Positions 8,152-22,117 of a stretch of DNA of 64,000 nucleotides are shown in pieces. The stretch lies in the NCBI RefSeq assembly GCF_029961025.1, contig NZ_JASBVP010000002.1, positions 372,001 through 436,000 on the forward strand, written 5' to 3'. The translations under genes were made by a program, and so were the position numbers. Below the pieces are notes generated by a model. That model made no database searches. It saw nothing but the letters and a program-made list of their open reading frames with translations, and was not told where the DNA came from. Within the stretch, counting starts at the first letter, position 1. Each line of letters begins with the position of its first letter. This DNA comes from Mycobacterium sp. Lineage in GTDB: Bacteria > Actinomycetota > Actinomycetes > Mycobacteriales > Mycobacteriaceae.

Positions 8152-8712
8152 GTGAGACGTCGCCCCCCGGAAAGCGCGGCGCACCCTCCTGGCCGCAGGG
8201 CGGTGCGATGGCGGGAAAGCGTGGCGCGGCTGGCGGCGCTCGGCGCTGTGGTGATCGCCCTGGCGATGGCGGGCGGCGCGGTCGCCTTCGCCCACGCCGC
8301 CCGGGTGGCCACCGATCCTCCCGAGAACGCCACGCTGACGGTCGGCCCGACGCGGGTCAGCGCGACGTTCAACGAGGACTTACACACCACATTCGCGGCC
8401 ATGACGGTCGTCGGACCCGACGGAAACCTGTGGTCCACCGGGCAGCCGCGGGTGCAGGGCGCCACGGTCAGCGTCGGCGTGCGGCCGCTCGGTCCGGCCG
8501 GCAGCTACACCGTGAACTACCGGGTGACCTCGGCCGACGGGCACGTGGTGTCGGGGTCGTGGTCATTCCGGCTCGCCGTGCCCGGCGCCGGTCGGCCCGG
8601 GCCCTCGGCCGTGGGTACCGACACCCGGGCTCCCTTGCCGCTCTGGCTGGTCATGGCCGGCGCCCTGGTGGCCGTCGGCGCGGCCGCGGTGTGGGCGGCG
8701 CGGCGCCGGTAG
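8152..8712 (+). CDS. CopC-domain copper-binding exported protein
   Basis: A 186-residue protein with an N-terminal signal segment (ARLAALGAVVIALAMAGGAVAFA), a CopC domain, and a C-terminal membrane helix (LPLWLVMAGALVAVGAAAVWAARRR), so it is anchored outside the membrane. The CopC signature is clear: cleavage after AFA would leave an N-terminal His, followed by DPPENATL. Later comes TSADGHVVSGSWSFRL, which supplies the other His/Asp copper ligands. The family binds Cu(II) in the periplasm. The start is a GTG at 8152, five bases after the upstream stop. It is not the counterpart of Mtb Rv3851, which is a shorter membrane protein. Confidence 0.85.
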   Translation: MRRRPPESAAHPPGRRAVRWRESVARLAALGAVVIALAMAGGAVAFAHAARVATDPPENATLTVGPTRVSATFNEDLHTTFAAMTVVGPDGNLWSTGQPRVQGATVSVGVRPLGPAGSYTVNYRVTSADGHVVSGSWSFRLAVPGAGRPGPSAVGTDTRAPLPLWLVMAGALVAVGAAAVWAARRR

Positions 8713-8820
8713 GCCCCTGACGGCAACCGCGGGCGCGACGGGCGGTGCTGGCATGATGGGTGCCGATCGCCGGTGTTCGCGCCCGGGTGCGTGACACGAC
8801 ACTGCAAAGGAGCAGCTCGC

Positions 8821-9426
8821 ATGGCAGACCCGCAGGAACCACCCGAGAGCACACCCGACGCCGCACCGCCGGCGCGGCCGGACCGGGCGTCGACACCGGA
8901 TGAGGCGCCGCCACAACCGGTACCGAAGCCGCCGGCGAAAAAACCGGCCACGGCGGCCACACCCGCCGAAAGGGCCGCCACGGTCGCCAAGACCCCGAAA
9001 CCCGCCAAAGCCGCCAAATCCGCCAAAGCCGCCAAATCCGCCAAAGCCGCCAAGAAGGGTCAGCAAACACCGGCGAAAAAGACCCCGAATGCGGCGGCGA
9101 AGAAGGCGCCGGCAAAAAAGCCGGCTCACCTGGCACCACCCGGCAAGGCTTCCGGGCGCGACGCCGAATCCCCCCGGCAACCGGCCCGGTCCGCGACGTA
9201 CGGCGAGCTCACCGCCGAGGCGGCGGGGGCAACGCCGCCCCCGAAGTCACCGGCGGCCGCGGTCGGCAGCCCGGTCTCCCCCGGCACGGCGCTGCGCTCG
9301 GCCAACCGCTTCCCCGTTGCACTCGCGGTGGCCGTCGGCATCAGCCTGCTGGTGGTGCTGGTGGCCCGCCGCCGGTGCCGGCGCTTCACCCGGCCGGCAA
9401 CGGAGCCCGGTGAGGGACCCCGGTGA
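8821..9426 (+). CDS. hns: histone-like, Lys/Ala/Pro-rich membrane-anchored protein (Rv3852-like H-NS)
   Basis: 201 residues; Mtb Rv3852 is 134, so the repeat region is expanded here. The order is an acidic/proline-rich N terminus, a long histone-H1-like tract of Lys-Ala-Pro repeats (about residues 40-105, with [18 protein letters not shown]), a Ser/Pro linker, and a C-terminal hydrophobic helix ([20 protein letters not shown]) that probably tethers it to the membrane. Such tails bind DNA non-specifically. The start ATG 8821 follows AAAGGAGCAGCTCGC. It overlaps rraA by four bases (GTGA), indicating translational coupling. Confidence 0.85.
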   Translation: MADPQEPPESTPDAAPPARPDRASTPDEAPPQPVPKPPAKKPATAATPAERAATVAKTPKPAKAAKSAKAAKSAKAAKKGQQTPAKKTPNAAAKKAPAKKPAHLAPPGKASGRDAESPRQPARSATYGELTAEAAGATPPPKSPAAAVGSPVSPGTALRSANRFPVALAVAVGISLLVVLVARRRCRRFTRPATEPGEGPR

Positions 9427-9917
9427 CGGAACCGACGGTCTTCCGGCCTACCGCCGATCTGGCCGATAGTATCGGTCCCGGGGTCTACAGCTGCGACCTG
9501 CAGTTCCACCAGTTCGGGGGCCGTAGGCAATTCGCCGGACCGATCAGCACGGTGCGCTGCTTCCAGGACAATGCGCTGGTGAAATCGGCGCTGTCCGAAC
9601 CCGGCTGGGGACGGGTGCTGGTGATCGACGGCGCCGGTTCCCTGCACACCGCATTGATCGGCGACGTGCTGGCCGAGTCGGCGCGGGCCAACGGCTGGGC
9701 CGGGCTGATTGTGCACGGCGCGGTGCGCGATGCCGCCACGCTGCGTGGCATCGACATCGGCATCAAGGCGCTGGGCACCAATCCCCGCAAGAGCACCAAA
9801 ACCGGCACCGGCGAGCGGGACGCCGCGGTCAGTTTCGGTGGTGTGACGTTCACGCCGGGCGATATCGCCCACAGCGACGACGACGGCATCGTTATCGTCG
9901 CCGCTGCCGGTGGCTGA
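9423..9917 (+). CDS. rraA: RraA family protein (regulator of RNase E activity; older name menG)
   Basis: A 164-residue RraA-family protein. The fold signature is present: [17 protein letters not shown] at the N terminus, the glycine-rich [18 protein letters not shown], and [25 protein letters not shown] with the conserved Arg-Asp pair. Members inhibit RNase E or act as HMG/oxaloacetate aldolases. They were once called MenG methyltransferases, but no SAM-binding motif is present. The GTG start at 9423 overlaps the hns stop region. Mtb Rv3853 is 157 aa. Confidence 0.92.
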   Translation: MTEPTVFRPTADLADSIGPGVYSCDLQFHQFGGRRQFAGPISTVRCFQDNALVKSALSEPGWGRVLVIDGAGSLHTALIGDVLAESARANGWAGLIVHGAVRDAATLRGIDIGIKALGTNPRKSTKTGTGERDAAVSFGGVTFTPGDIAHSDDDGIVIVAAAGG

Positions 9918-9982
9918 CTTGTGCTACGCCGCTGTGCCGCGATCCGCCGCCGGGTGAGCCTGCTTGCCGAGGTTGGATCGCG

Positions 9983-11449
9983 TTAAATCAGCGCTGCCAC
10001 AGGTTGTTTCGTGAACCTCAGGCCCTCGTCGGCAACCTTGCCGCGCCGGATCAACCGCAGGTCGAGCAGGTAGTTCTGATTCAACCGCCACGGGGCTCGC
10101 GAACCCTGCTTGGGCAGCTGGTCAAGCGAGCGCAGCACATACCCGGGGGTGAACTCCATAAACGGCCGCTCATCGACGCCCGGGCCCGGGCGCTCGGGCA
10201 CCACGGTGTCAAACCCGTTGGCGTCCATATAATTCAGTAGACGACAGACGAACTCTGACACCAGATCCGCCTTCAGCGTCCATGACGCGTTGGTGTAGCC
10301 GACGGTGTAGGCCATGTTGGGCAGCCCGGAAAGCATCATGCCCTTGTAGGCCATTGTCCGGGTCAAATCCACGGCTTGCCCGTCGACCGTCACCTTCGCC
10401 CCGCCAAAGAGCTGAAGATTCAATCCGGTCGCGGTGATGATGATGTCGGCGGGCAACTCACGGCCCGAGGCGAGTTGAACGCCGGAAGTGGTGAACCGTT
10501 CGATGGTGTCGGTGACCACCTCGACCTGCCCGCGCCGGATAGCGCGGAACAGATCCCCGTTGGGCACCAGGCACAGTCGCTGATCCCACGGGTGGTAGCG
10601 CGGGCCGAAGTGCTTCTCCACGTCATAACCGGGGGGCAGCTGGCGCTTGACCAGATCCACCAGGATCGTGCGCATCCGTTGCGGCAGCTTGCGGCAGGCC
10701 TGGTACAGCAACAATTGACGAAGGATGTTCTTCCATCGGATCGCGGTGTACGCCCAGGTCTCGGGCAGCCAGTCGAGGGTGGCCGCCCAGGGCTCCCGGT
10801 CCGGCTGGGAGACGATATAGGTCGGCGAGCGCTGCAGCATCGTGACGCGCCCGGCGCCCGAGTCCGCCAACGCGGGCACCAAGGTGACGGCGGTGGCGCC
10901 GCTGCCGATCACCACGATCTCCTTGCCGGCATAGTCGAGATCCTCGGGCCAATGCTGGGGGTGGATGATCGGGCCGGCGAAGTCCTCCGACCCGGCGAAC
11001 TCGGGCGTGTAGCCCTCCTCGTAGTTGTAGTAGCCGCTGCACAGGAAAAGAAAGGAACAGCTGAATCGGCGTTCGCTGCCGTCGGCGTCGACGTGCACCG
11101 TCCAACGGTTCGCCGCGCTGGACCAGTCCGCGTGGGTCACCTTGTGGTGCAGGCGGATGTTCGTGTCGATGCCATACCTGGCGGCGGTGCTTTTGACGTA
11201 GTCGAGGATCGGCTTTCCCTCGGCTATGGACTGCCGGCCGGTCCAGGGCCGGAAGCGGAATCCCAGGGTGTACATATCCGAGTCCGAGCGGATACCCGGG
11301 TAGCGGAAAAGGTCCCAGGTGCCGCCCATGCTCGCCCGTTTCTCCAGGATGGTGTAGCTCTTGGCGGGGCAGCGCTGCTGGAGATGCCAGGCCGCGCTGA
11401 CACCGGATATGCCGGCTCCCACGATGACGATGTCCCGGTGTTCGGTCAT
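9983..11449 (-). CDS. ethA: FAD-containing Baeyer-Villiger monooxygenase EthA
   Basis: EthA is a flavin- and NADPH-dependent monooxygenase that oxidises ketones and activates the prodrug ethionamide. At 488 residues it matches Mtb Rv3854c (489). Visible are the FAD Rossmann motif GAGISG near residue 11, the Baeyer-Villiger fingerprint in FAGPIIHPQHWPEDL (FxGxxxHxxxW), and the NADPH motif GSGATA. Start ATG 11449 gives MTEHRDIVIVGAG; an in-frame GTG six codons upstream is less likely. It is divergent from ethR across the operator region. Confidence 0.96.
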   Translation of the reverse strand: MTEHRDIVIVGAGISGVSAAWHLQQRCPAKSYTILEKRASMGGTWDLFRYPGIRSDSDMYTLGFRFRPWTGRQSIAEGKPILDYVKSTAARYGIDTNIRLHHKVTHADWSSAANRWTVHVDADGSERRFSCSFLFLCSGYYNYEEGYTPEFAGSEDFAGPIIHPQHWPEDLDYAGKEIVVIGSGATAVTLVPALADSGAGRVTMLQRSPTYIVSQPDREPWAATLDWLPETWAYTAIRWKNILRQLLLYQACRKLPQRMRTILVDLVKRQLPPGYDVEKHFGPRYHPWDQRLCLVPNGDLFRAIRRGQVEVVTDTIERFTTSGVQLASGRELPADIIITATGLNLQLFGGAKVTVDGQAVDLTRTMAYKGMMLSGLPNMAYTVGYTNASWTLKADLVSEFVCRLLNYMDANGFDTVVPERPGPGVDERPFMEFTPGYVLRSLDQLPKQGSRAPWRLNQNYLLDLRLIRRGKVADEGLRFTKQPVAALI

Positions 11450-11452
11450 AAC

Positions 11453-11511
11453 GCCCCAAGTTATCAACGTAGTGTCGAGTAAGTCAACGTGATGTCGTCA
11501 CGGTCAACACT
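11453..11511. promoter_or_regulatory. EthR operator between ethA and ethR
   Basis: The core TCAAC recurs at 11464, 11484 and 11504, exactly 20 bp (two helical turns) apart. The first two are embedded in near-identical 14-mers, TCAACGTAGTGTCG and TCAACGTGATGTCG. This resembles the extended operator to which Mtb EthR binds cooperatively, and it covers the whole 5' region of ethA. Confidence 0.7.
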
Positions 11512-11527
11512 GGGTACGCTTGCTCCC

Positions 11528-12184
11528 GTGGCCACCCCTCTCACCCCGGCGCGCCCTGGCCGCGGGCGCCGTGGCGCCCGCCCGTCGGGGGACGACCGGG
11601 AGTTGGCGATTCTCGCCACCGCCGAACGCCTGCTCGAGGACCGTCCGCTGACCGACATCTCGGTCGACGACCTGGCTAGAGGCGCCGGCATTTCCCGGCC
11701 GACGTTTTACTTCTATTTCCCGTCCAAAGAGGCGGTGCTGCTGACGTTGCTGGATCGGGTGGTCACCGAGGCCGACGCGGCGCTGGAACGCTTGATCGCG
11801 AATCCGGCCGGGGACCCCGCCGACGCTCGCGACACCATCTGGCGCACCGGCATCAACGTCTTTTTCCAGACGTTCGGCTCGCACAAAGGCGTCACCCGGG
11901 CGGGATGGGCGGCCCGGGAGACCAGCGCGGAGGTCCGGCGGCTGTGGTCGACATTCATGCAGAAATGGATCGCGCACACCGCGGCGGTCATCCAAGCCGA
12001 GCGGGCGCGCGGCGCGGCACCGCACACCGTGGCGGCCGAAGAGCTGGCCACCGCGTTGAACCTGATGAACGAACGGGTGTTGTTTGCGGCGTTCGCCCGC
12101 GAACGGCCCTGCGTACCGGAGCCTCGGGTGCTCGACACGCTGGTGCACATCTGGGTCACCAGCATCTACGGCACCGGGCACTGA
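11528..12184 (+). CDS. ethR: TetR-family repressor EthR
   Basis: A 218-residue TetR/AcrR repressor of ethA (Mtb EthR is 216). The N-terminal helix-turn-helix is typical (DDLARGAGISRPTFYFYFPSKEAVL, about residues 45-70). The C-terminal ligand pocket domain ends in TLVHIWVTSIYG as in EthR. The GTG at 11528 is preferred because it gives the expected short basic tail before RRGARPSGDDRELAIL; an in-frame ATG at 11489 lies inside the operator. Repression is relieved by small hydrophobic ligands. Confidence 0.95.
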   Translation: MATPLTPARPGRGRRGARPSGDDRELAILATAERLLEDRPLTDISVDDLARGAGISRPTFYFYFPSKEAVLLTLLDRVVTEADAALERLIANPAGDPADARDTIWRTGINVFFQTFGSHKGVTRAGWAARETSAEVRRLWSTFMQKWIAHTAAVIQAERARGAAPHTVAAEELATALNLMNERVLFAAFARERPCVPEPRVLDTLVHIWVTSIYGTGH

Positions 12185-12302
12185 GGACGCCCGCGCCGCA
12201 CCGGCCCCTCGGGTGCACCGGCACACGATCGGCGCGGCCCAGAGCGACGATGACGACCTCCCGGTCGGCGGCCCGGCGGTGCGCTCGCGGTACCGTCCCC
12301 TC

Positions 12303-13153
12303 ATGAGGTTTGCCTTCAAAACGTCTCCGCAGAACACCACCTGGGCCGACATGCTGGCCGTCTGGAAGCGGGCCGACGACATCGAACTCTTCGAGTCCGG
12401 ATGGACCTTCGATCACTTCTACCCGATCTTTTCCGACCCCACCGGTCCCTGCCTGGAAGGCTGGACCACGCTGACCGCGCTCGCGCAGGCCACCAGCCGG
12501 CTGCGGCTGGGATGCCTGGTCACCGGCATCCACTACCGCCACCCCGCGGTGCTGGCCAACATGGCCGCCGCGCTGGACATCATTTCCGGCGGCCGACTGG
12601 AACTGGGGATCGGCGCCGGCTGGAACGAGGAGGAGTCCGGCGCCTACGGTATCGAGCTGGGCAGCGTCAAAGAACGCCTGGACCGCTTCGAGGAGGCGTG
12701 TCAGGTGTTGATCAGCCTGCTCAGCCGGGAGACGACGGACTTGACGGCCGCTACTACCGGCTCAAAGCCGCCCGCAACGAGCCTAAGGGCCCGCAGCGCC
12801 CGCACCCGCCGATCTGCATCGGCGGCAGCGGCGAGAAACGCACCCTGCGGATCACCGCGCGTTATGCCCAGCACTGGAACTTCGCCGGCGGGCCACCCGA
12901 AGAGTTCGCCCGCAAGCGCGACGTCCTGGCCTCCCATTGCGCCGACATCGGACGCGACCCGAAGGAGATCACGTTGTCGGCTCACCTGTTCCTCGGGCCG
13001 GAGCGCAACTACGGCCAGCTCATCGACACCGCGGCCGCCCTGGCGGCCGAGGGGCTGGATCTGGGCATCGTCTACATCGCGCCGCCACACGACCCGGCCG
13101 TGCTCGAACCGCTGGCCGAGGTGATCGCCGCCTCGGGGCTCTGTGGGGGCTAA
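12303..13153 (+). pseudogene. LLM-class (F420-dependent) oxidoreductase, broken by one-base frameshift
   Basis: A luciferase-like monooxygenase, likely F420-dependent. From ATG 12303 the first frame reads MRFAFKTSPQNTTWADM and includes the family segments GCLVTGIHYRHPAVLANMAA and GRLELGIGAGWNEEE. It loses similarity after ETTDL near 12742. The expected continuation, DGRYYRL, then PICIGGSGEKRTLR and WNFAG, is found in the next frame and runs to the stop at 13151-13153. Restoring one base (TTGAC to TTCGAC) around 12741-12743 would rejoin the frames into one protein of about 283 residues. Either the gene is inactive or this is a sequencing error. Confidence 0.85.
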
Positions 13154-13261
13154 AGCTAAAGGACCGGCCCTGCCCGGGATCCGCCGGCCGGGGCCGGCCC
13201 GGACCCGAACGTCACGAAACGATCACATTCAGCAACACACGATCCGCCCCGGCCGCGGGCG

Positions 13262-13402
13262 TCACATACCGAAGCGGAGCAGTTCTTCGGCGGTGACCAG
13301 CCGTTCGTGCTTGGCGGGGAACCCGTGGCTTTTCACCGGGTGCCACAACCATGACCAGGCGATTCGCCCCACCCGCGACCGGGGTATCGGGTTGAAACGC
13401 AT
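13262..13402 (-). CDS. small basic protein (46 aa), hypothetical
   Basis: An ORF of 46 codons from ATG 13402, preceded on the minus strand by GCAGGAG at ideal spacing (eight bases). The product is rich in Arg, His and Trp (FNPIPRSRVGRIAWSWLWHP) and ends in VTAEELLRFGM. It lies just upstream of gltD on the same strand as gltBD but downstream in transcription order. In Mtb a small gene (Rv3857c) occupies the comparable position; I cannot confirm that they are homologous. No known motif. Confidence 0.5.
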   Translation of the reverse strand: MRFNPIPRSRVGRIAWSWLWHPVKSHGFPAKHERLVTAEELLRFGM

Positions 13403-13547
13403 GTTCACCACTCCTGCAGTCGTCCACTAAACCGTCATTGACATTATCGCAGGCCTACCCCCGGGTATTAGACACCCCTGCCGCCGGCAAACAGCTAAGC
13501 GACCCGCCGGACCGCGGGGTCCGTGGTGCTTGCAAGGGTCGTGGCGA

Positions 13548-15006
13548 TCAGCGCAGCGCCACCGTGGTCGGGGTGATCGGCGCCGGCAGGACGGTACTGC
13601 CCATCAGGTAGCGATCCACACTGGCCGCGGCGGCTCGGCCCTCGGCGATCGCCCAGACGATCAGCGATTGACCCCGGCCCATGTCACCGGCGACGAACAC
13701 GCCCGGCACCGAGGTGGCGAAGTCGTCGTCGCGGGCGACGTTGCCGCGGTCGGTGAACCGCACGCCCAGGTCGGTGAGCAGGCCCTGCTTTTCCGGGCCG
13801 ACGAAACCCATCGCCAGCAACACCAGGTCGGCCTCGAGCTCGAACTCGGAGCCGTCGACCTTGACGAACGAGCCGTTTTCCAGCCGCACGTGGTGCGCCC
13901 TGAGTGCGCTGACGTGCCCGTCGCGGCCGACGAATTCCTCGGTGCTCACCGAGAACACCCGCTCGCCGCCCTCCTCGTGCGCCGGCGACACCCGGTAGAT
14001 CAGCGGATACGTCGGCCACGGGGTGGATTCCGCCCGGCTGTCCGGCGGGCGCGGCAGGATCTCGAACTGGTGCACGCTGATGGCGCCCTGCCGATGCGCG
14101 GTTCCCAGGCAGTCGGCCCCGGTGTCGCCGCCGCCGATGATGACGACCTTTTTGCCCTTGGCGGTGATCGGCGGCTCGCCGTCGGGCCCCAGCACGTCGT
14201 CACCCTGCTGCACCCGGTTGGCCCACGGCAGGTACTCCATCGCCTGGTGGATGCCGTCCAGCTCGCGCCCCGGGATGGGCAGCTCACGCCAGGCGGTGGC
14301 GCCGCCGGCCAGCAGCACCGCGTCGAAATCGGCGCGCAGCTGCTCGGCGGTGATGTCCACCCCGACGTTGACGTTGACGCAAAACCGGGTGCCCTCGGCC
14401 CGCATCTGCTCCAGGCGCCTCTCGAGGTGGCGTTTTTCCATCTTGAACTCGGGGATGCCGTAGCGCAGCAGGCCGCCGATGCGGTCCGCGCGCTCGAAGA
14501 CGGTCACGCTGTGTCCCGCGCGGGTGAGTTGCTGGGCGGCGGCCAGCCCGGCCGGACCCGAGCCGACGATCGCCACGCTCTTGCCGGTCAAGCGGTCCGG
14601 TGGCAGCGGCCGCACCCAGCCTTCCTCGAAGGCCTTGTCGATGATCTCCAGCTCGATCTGCTTGATGGTCACCGGATCCTGGTTGATCCCGAGCACGCAC
14701 GCGGGCTCGCACGGTGCCGGGCAGAGCCGGCCGGTGAAGTCGGGGAAGTTGTTGGTCGCGTGCAGCCGTTCGATCGCGTCACGCCACCGGCCCCGGCGCA
14801 CCAGGTCGTTCCACTCCGGGATCAGGTTTCCTAGTGGGCATCCGTTGTGGCAGAACGGAATACCACAGTCCATGCAGCGGGTTGCCTGCTGTTGCAGCAC
14901 GTCGCGGTCGAAGTCTTCATACACTTCTTTCCAGTCACGCAGGCGTAACTCGACCGGGCGGCGCTTCGGCAGCTGCCGCTGCGGGTACTTCAGAAAGCCC
15001 TTCGGG

Positions 15007-15014
<8 letters not shown>
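13548..15014 (-). CDS. gltD: glutamate synthase small (beta) subunit
   Basis: A 488-residue NADPH-dependent subunit of glutamate synthase. It passes electrons from NADPH through FAD and 4Fe-4S clusters to the large subunit, which makes glutamate from glutamine and 2-oxoglutarate. The N-terminal Cys cluster is present ([17 protein letters not shown]). An FAD-binding [11 protein letters not shown] and an NADPH-binding GGGDTGAD follow, and the C-terminal FAD motif is [13 protein letters not shown]. The start overlaps the gltB stop by eight bases, so the pair is translationally coupled. Mtb Rv3858c is the same length. Confidence 0.97.
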
Positions 15015-19602
<4,588 letters not shown>

Positions 19603-20657
19603 CCTCACCTGACCCTTCACCAGATGTTCTGTGTGGCATATGTAACGGCTCCGCCGGCGCCGCGCCCTGGGGGTTGCGGGCTCGGCCCCACCGGTCTTGT
19701 CGACATCGGCTCGCCGCGTGGCGGTGATCCGGTCAGGGGATTCGCCCGCGCGCCGTTGAACGGTGGCCCTGTACCCGTTTCGACAAGTCGTAAAACGATA
19801 TGCCAAAAACCGTCCGACATGCCAACTTAGTTATCCTAACTCACCGGCCCGGGGTGCGCCGTGCCCGCCGGCCCGGCCCTCCGACGGGTTTGCCGGGTCT
19901 TATTGGGCGCCTGGGTGTTTAGCTTCGACAGCGCTTCCGTCCCGGACCGGAGGCCCGGGGCCGGCCCGCGCGGCAACGCCTTGGCCGATTTGCTGTGATG
20001 GCCACCCGTCGGGCCGCTGTCACCACGGCCACGCCATCAGGCTCCGAAATGGCATTGGTGTGATTCAGCTATCGATCGTGGCAGAGGTCGTGTCGAGGCG
20101 TCCCAGGAGCACACTCCCGCCATGGCGCAGCCGCCCGGCGGCACCGCCGGTTGATTTCCCCGGAATTTGCGGCAAAACTATTCAGATTCTTAGAGACGGC
20201 GGGGCTGGTGCTTCGCGGCCGGCCCGCGGCCGCCGGCCCGCTCCGGGAGCGCCGTCGACACCCGATCAGATATTGGAAACAGCTGCCGCAGTGTGGCGTT
20301 GCTGTTTGTCCGCGGCGGCCGACGCGGGTGCCCCGGGTCCCGGTTGCGGGCGCGCCGGCCACCCCGGTGGGCGGGCCGCCCGCCCGGATGCGGCGGCGTA
20401 GTGGTCGCCGGTGTGCATCTGGTGGTGCCGCCATCGGTGCGGTCGGAAGCACGGAGCATAGAGATGCTGAAAACCGGGACACACAGGGGCGGGTGGCGCT
20501 TTTCGGGGCGCTTTAGCATGATTTGAGCGAGGATGACTTGGGTGTTGTACTGGTGACTCGTCCGCCCGCGCGGTCAATAGTCATCGGCTCTGAAACTATT
20601 GGGACGTGGCCGCCGACGCCACGGCATCGTGGGTGGTTGCGGAGAGGAGGAATTTTC
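19603..20657. other. gene-free region upstream of gltB
   Basis: About 1.05 kb between the gltB start and the EspI-like gene. ORFs here have no plausible ribosome binding sites, no recognisable protein and no consistent codon bias. It should contain the gltB promoter and, at its right end, the promoter of the EspI-like gene. A short inverted repeat AGTTATCCTAACT lies at 19829-19841. In Mtb this interval holds Rv3860-Rv3863 and then ESX-1; none of these is recognised. Confidence 0.5.
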
Positions 20658-20716
20658 GTGAATGACCCGCGGTCAGCACAAGGTCGCCTAAGGCAGGAGC
20701 GGGGGCGCTTGGCCGA

Positions 20717-22030
20717 GTGGAAAGCCGGGCCGACCAACTGCATCAGCCCGCCGGGGGTCCCGGCCAGGTGGGTCGATCCGGCCGCGGGTTCGGTTCCCTA
20801 ACGCGGCTGGCGATGCGAGCGTTTCACGACGCGGGCCGAAGCGGGCGCCTCCCATCGTCTGACACCCCTCCCGGAGAAGGTGCTGGCAGCGGTGCCGGCC
20901 CGCGCGACGACTTTCTGCGGGACCGGTTGGCGGGTCCGCAGCCTGTCGACTCCTTTTCGGCGCAGCCAAACGGTCGCTGGGCAGGGCCACCGCGGTCCGC
21001 CACGGTGTCGCCGCGGTCGCCTGCGGGTTCCCACCCGCCGCCCCCACCGGTATCGCCGCTCTCGTCGGTCCCGGCCGCGCGGCGTCGCTGGACCGACAGC
21101 GGCACGCGGTCACCCCTTCCTCCCGCCGGTCGCTCCGGCAGCGGCTGGCGCCGCCTTCTCCGGCTGGCCACTTTCGGCCTCGTTAACGTCGGCCCCTCGC
21201 TTCAGGAGCGACGCGTGGCTGACTGCGAAGCGGTCATTAGAACCGTCCTGCGGGGCAACTACAAGGTCGGTGTGGTCGGTAAGGGCGGTGTCGGAAAAAC
21301 GTCCGTAGCCGCCAGTGTCGGATCGATTTTCGCGGAGATACGCCGCCAAGACCGGGTAGTGGCGATCGACGCCGACACCGCTTTCGGGCGGCTGGCCAGC
21401 AGAATTGATCCCCGGGCCAGCGGATCGTGTTGGGATCTCACCGCCGATAAAAACCTGCAGTCTTTCGCCGATGTGCGCGCACGTGTCGGCAGCAATTCGA
21501 TTGGGCTGTATGTGCTCCCCGGCGAGCCGCTGGTCGGCCCGCGCCGGGTGCTCGACCCTGCGATCTACCGGGAGGCCGCGCGGCGGTTGGATCGCTATTT
21601 CGCCATCTCCATCATCGACTGCGGTTCTTCGATGGACGCACCGGTCACCCGGGAAGTACTGCGCGACCTGGACGCCCTGATCGTGGTGTCCTCGCCCTGG
21701 GCAGATGGCGCGTCGGCCGCTGCAAAGACCTTGGAGTGGCTTGCCGAGCATGGACGCATCGACCTGCTGCAGCGCACCGTGGTGGTGATCAATGACTCTG
21801 ACGGGCACGCGGACAAACGCACCCGGTCGCTGCTGGCGCGTCAGTTCCTCGACCGGGGACGGACGGTGGTCGAAGTGCCCTTCGATCCGCATCTGCGGCC
21901 CGGCGGAGTCATTGACGTCCAGCGTGAGATGGCACCGGCGACACGATACAAGTTCCTGGAGGTCGCCGCTGCGGTCGCGAGGTCTTTCGTGTCACGGCCG
22001 CCGACGATGCATCCCGAAACAACCCGCTGA
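20717..22030 (+). CDS. EspI-like MinD/ParA-family ATPase, 5' end possibly frameshifted
   Basis: The C-terminal 270 residues form a MinD/ParA-like P-loop ATPase like EspI (Rv3876), Rv0530 and Rv3888c: Walker A VVGKGGVGKTSVAA, then VVAIDADTAFGRLA, IIDCGSS and TVVVINDSDG. The N-terminal 150 residues are Pro/Gly/Ser-rich as in EspI. The true start is unclear. The best ribosome binding site in the region (GGAGAGGAGG) serves a GTG at 20658 in a different frame, which encodes NDPRSAQGRLRQERGRLAEW and stops at 20799. A frameshift between the two may have split the gene; if so, the intact form would start at 20658. EspI limits ESX-1 secretion at low ATP in Mtb; whether this protein acts on ESX-2 is unknown. 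Confidence 0.75.
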   Translation: MESRADQLHQPAGGPGQVGRSGRGFGSLTRLAMRAFHDAGRSGRLPSSDTPPGEGAGSGAGPRDDFLRDRLAGPQPVDSFSAQPNGRWAGPPRSATVSPRSPAGSHPPPPPVSPLSSVPAARRRWTDSGTRSPLPPAGRSGSGWRRLLRLATFGLVNVGPSLQERRVADCEAVIRTVLRGNYKVGVVGKGGVGKTSVAASVGSIFAEIRRQDRVVAIDADTAFGRLASRIDPRASGSCWDLTADKNLQSFADVRARVGSNSIGLYVLPGEPLVGPRRVLDPAIYREAARRLDRYFAISIIDCGSSMDAPVTREVLRDLDALIVVSSPWADGASAAAKTLEWLAEHGRIDLLQRTVVVINDSDGHADKRTRSLLARQFLDRGRTVVEVPFDPHLRPGGVIDVQREMAPATRYKFLEVAAAVARSFVSRPPTMHPETTR

Positions 22031-22117
22031 GGACCGGGGCCATCGGCTCCGGCTCGAGGGTCACGCGCCCGGTGACGATACCCGCACCCGTGCTGATAGG
22101 GCGCTGGCGGGTCAAAC

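Noticed and set aside
19829..19841. AGTTATCCTAACT inverted repeat considered as an IdeR box
   Set aside because: Only half-site similarity to the iron-box consensus with wrong spacing; recorded only as a possible gltB promoter element.
20151..20516. 121-codon ORF in the gltB upstream region
   Set aside because: Arg/Gly/Pro-rich with no ribosome binding site and no recognisable family; overlapping ORFs in other frames look equally likely.
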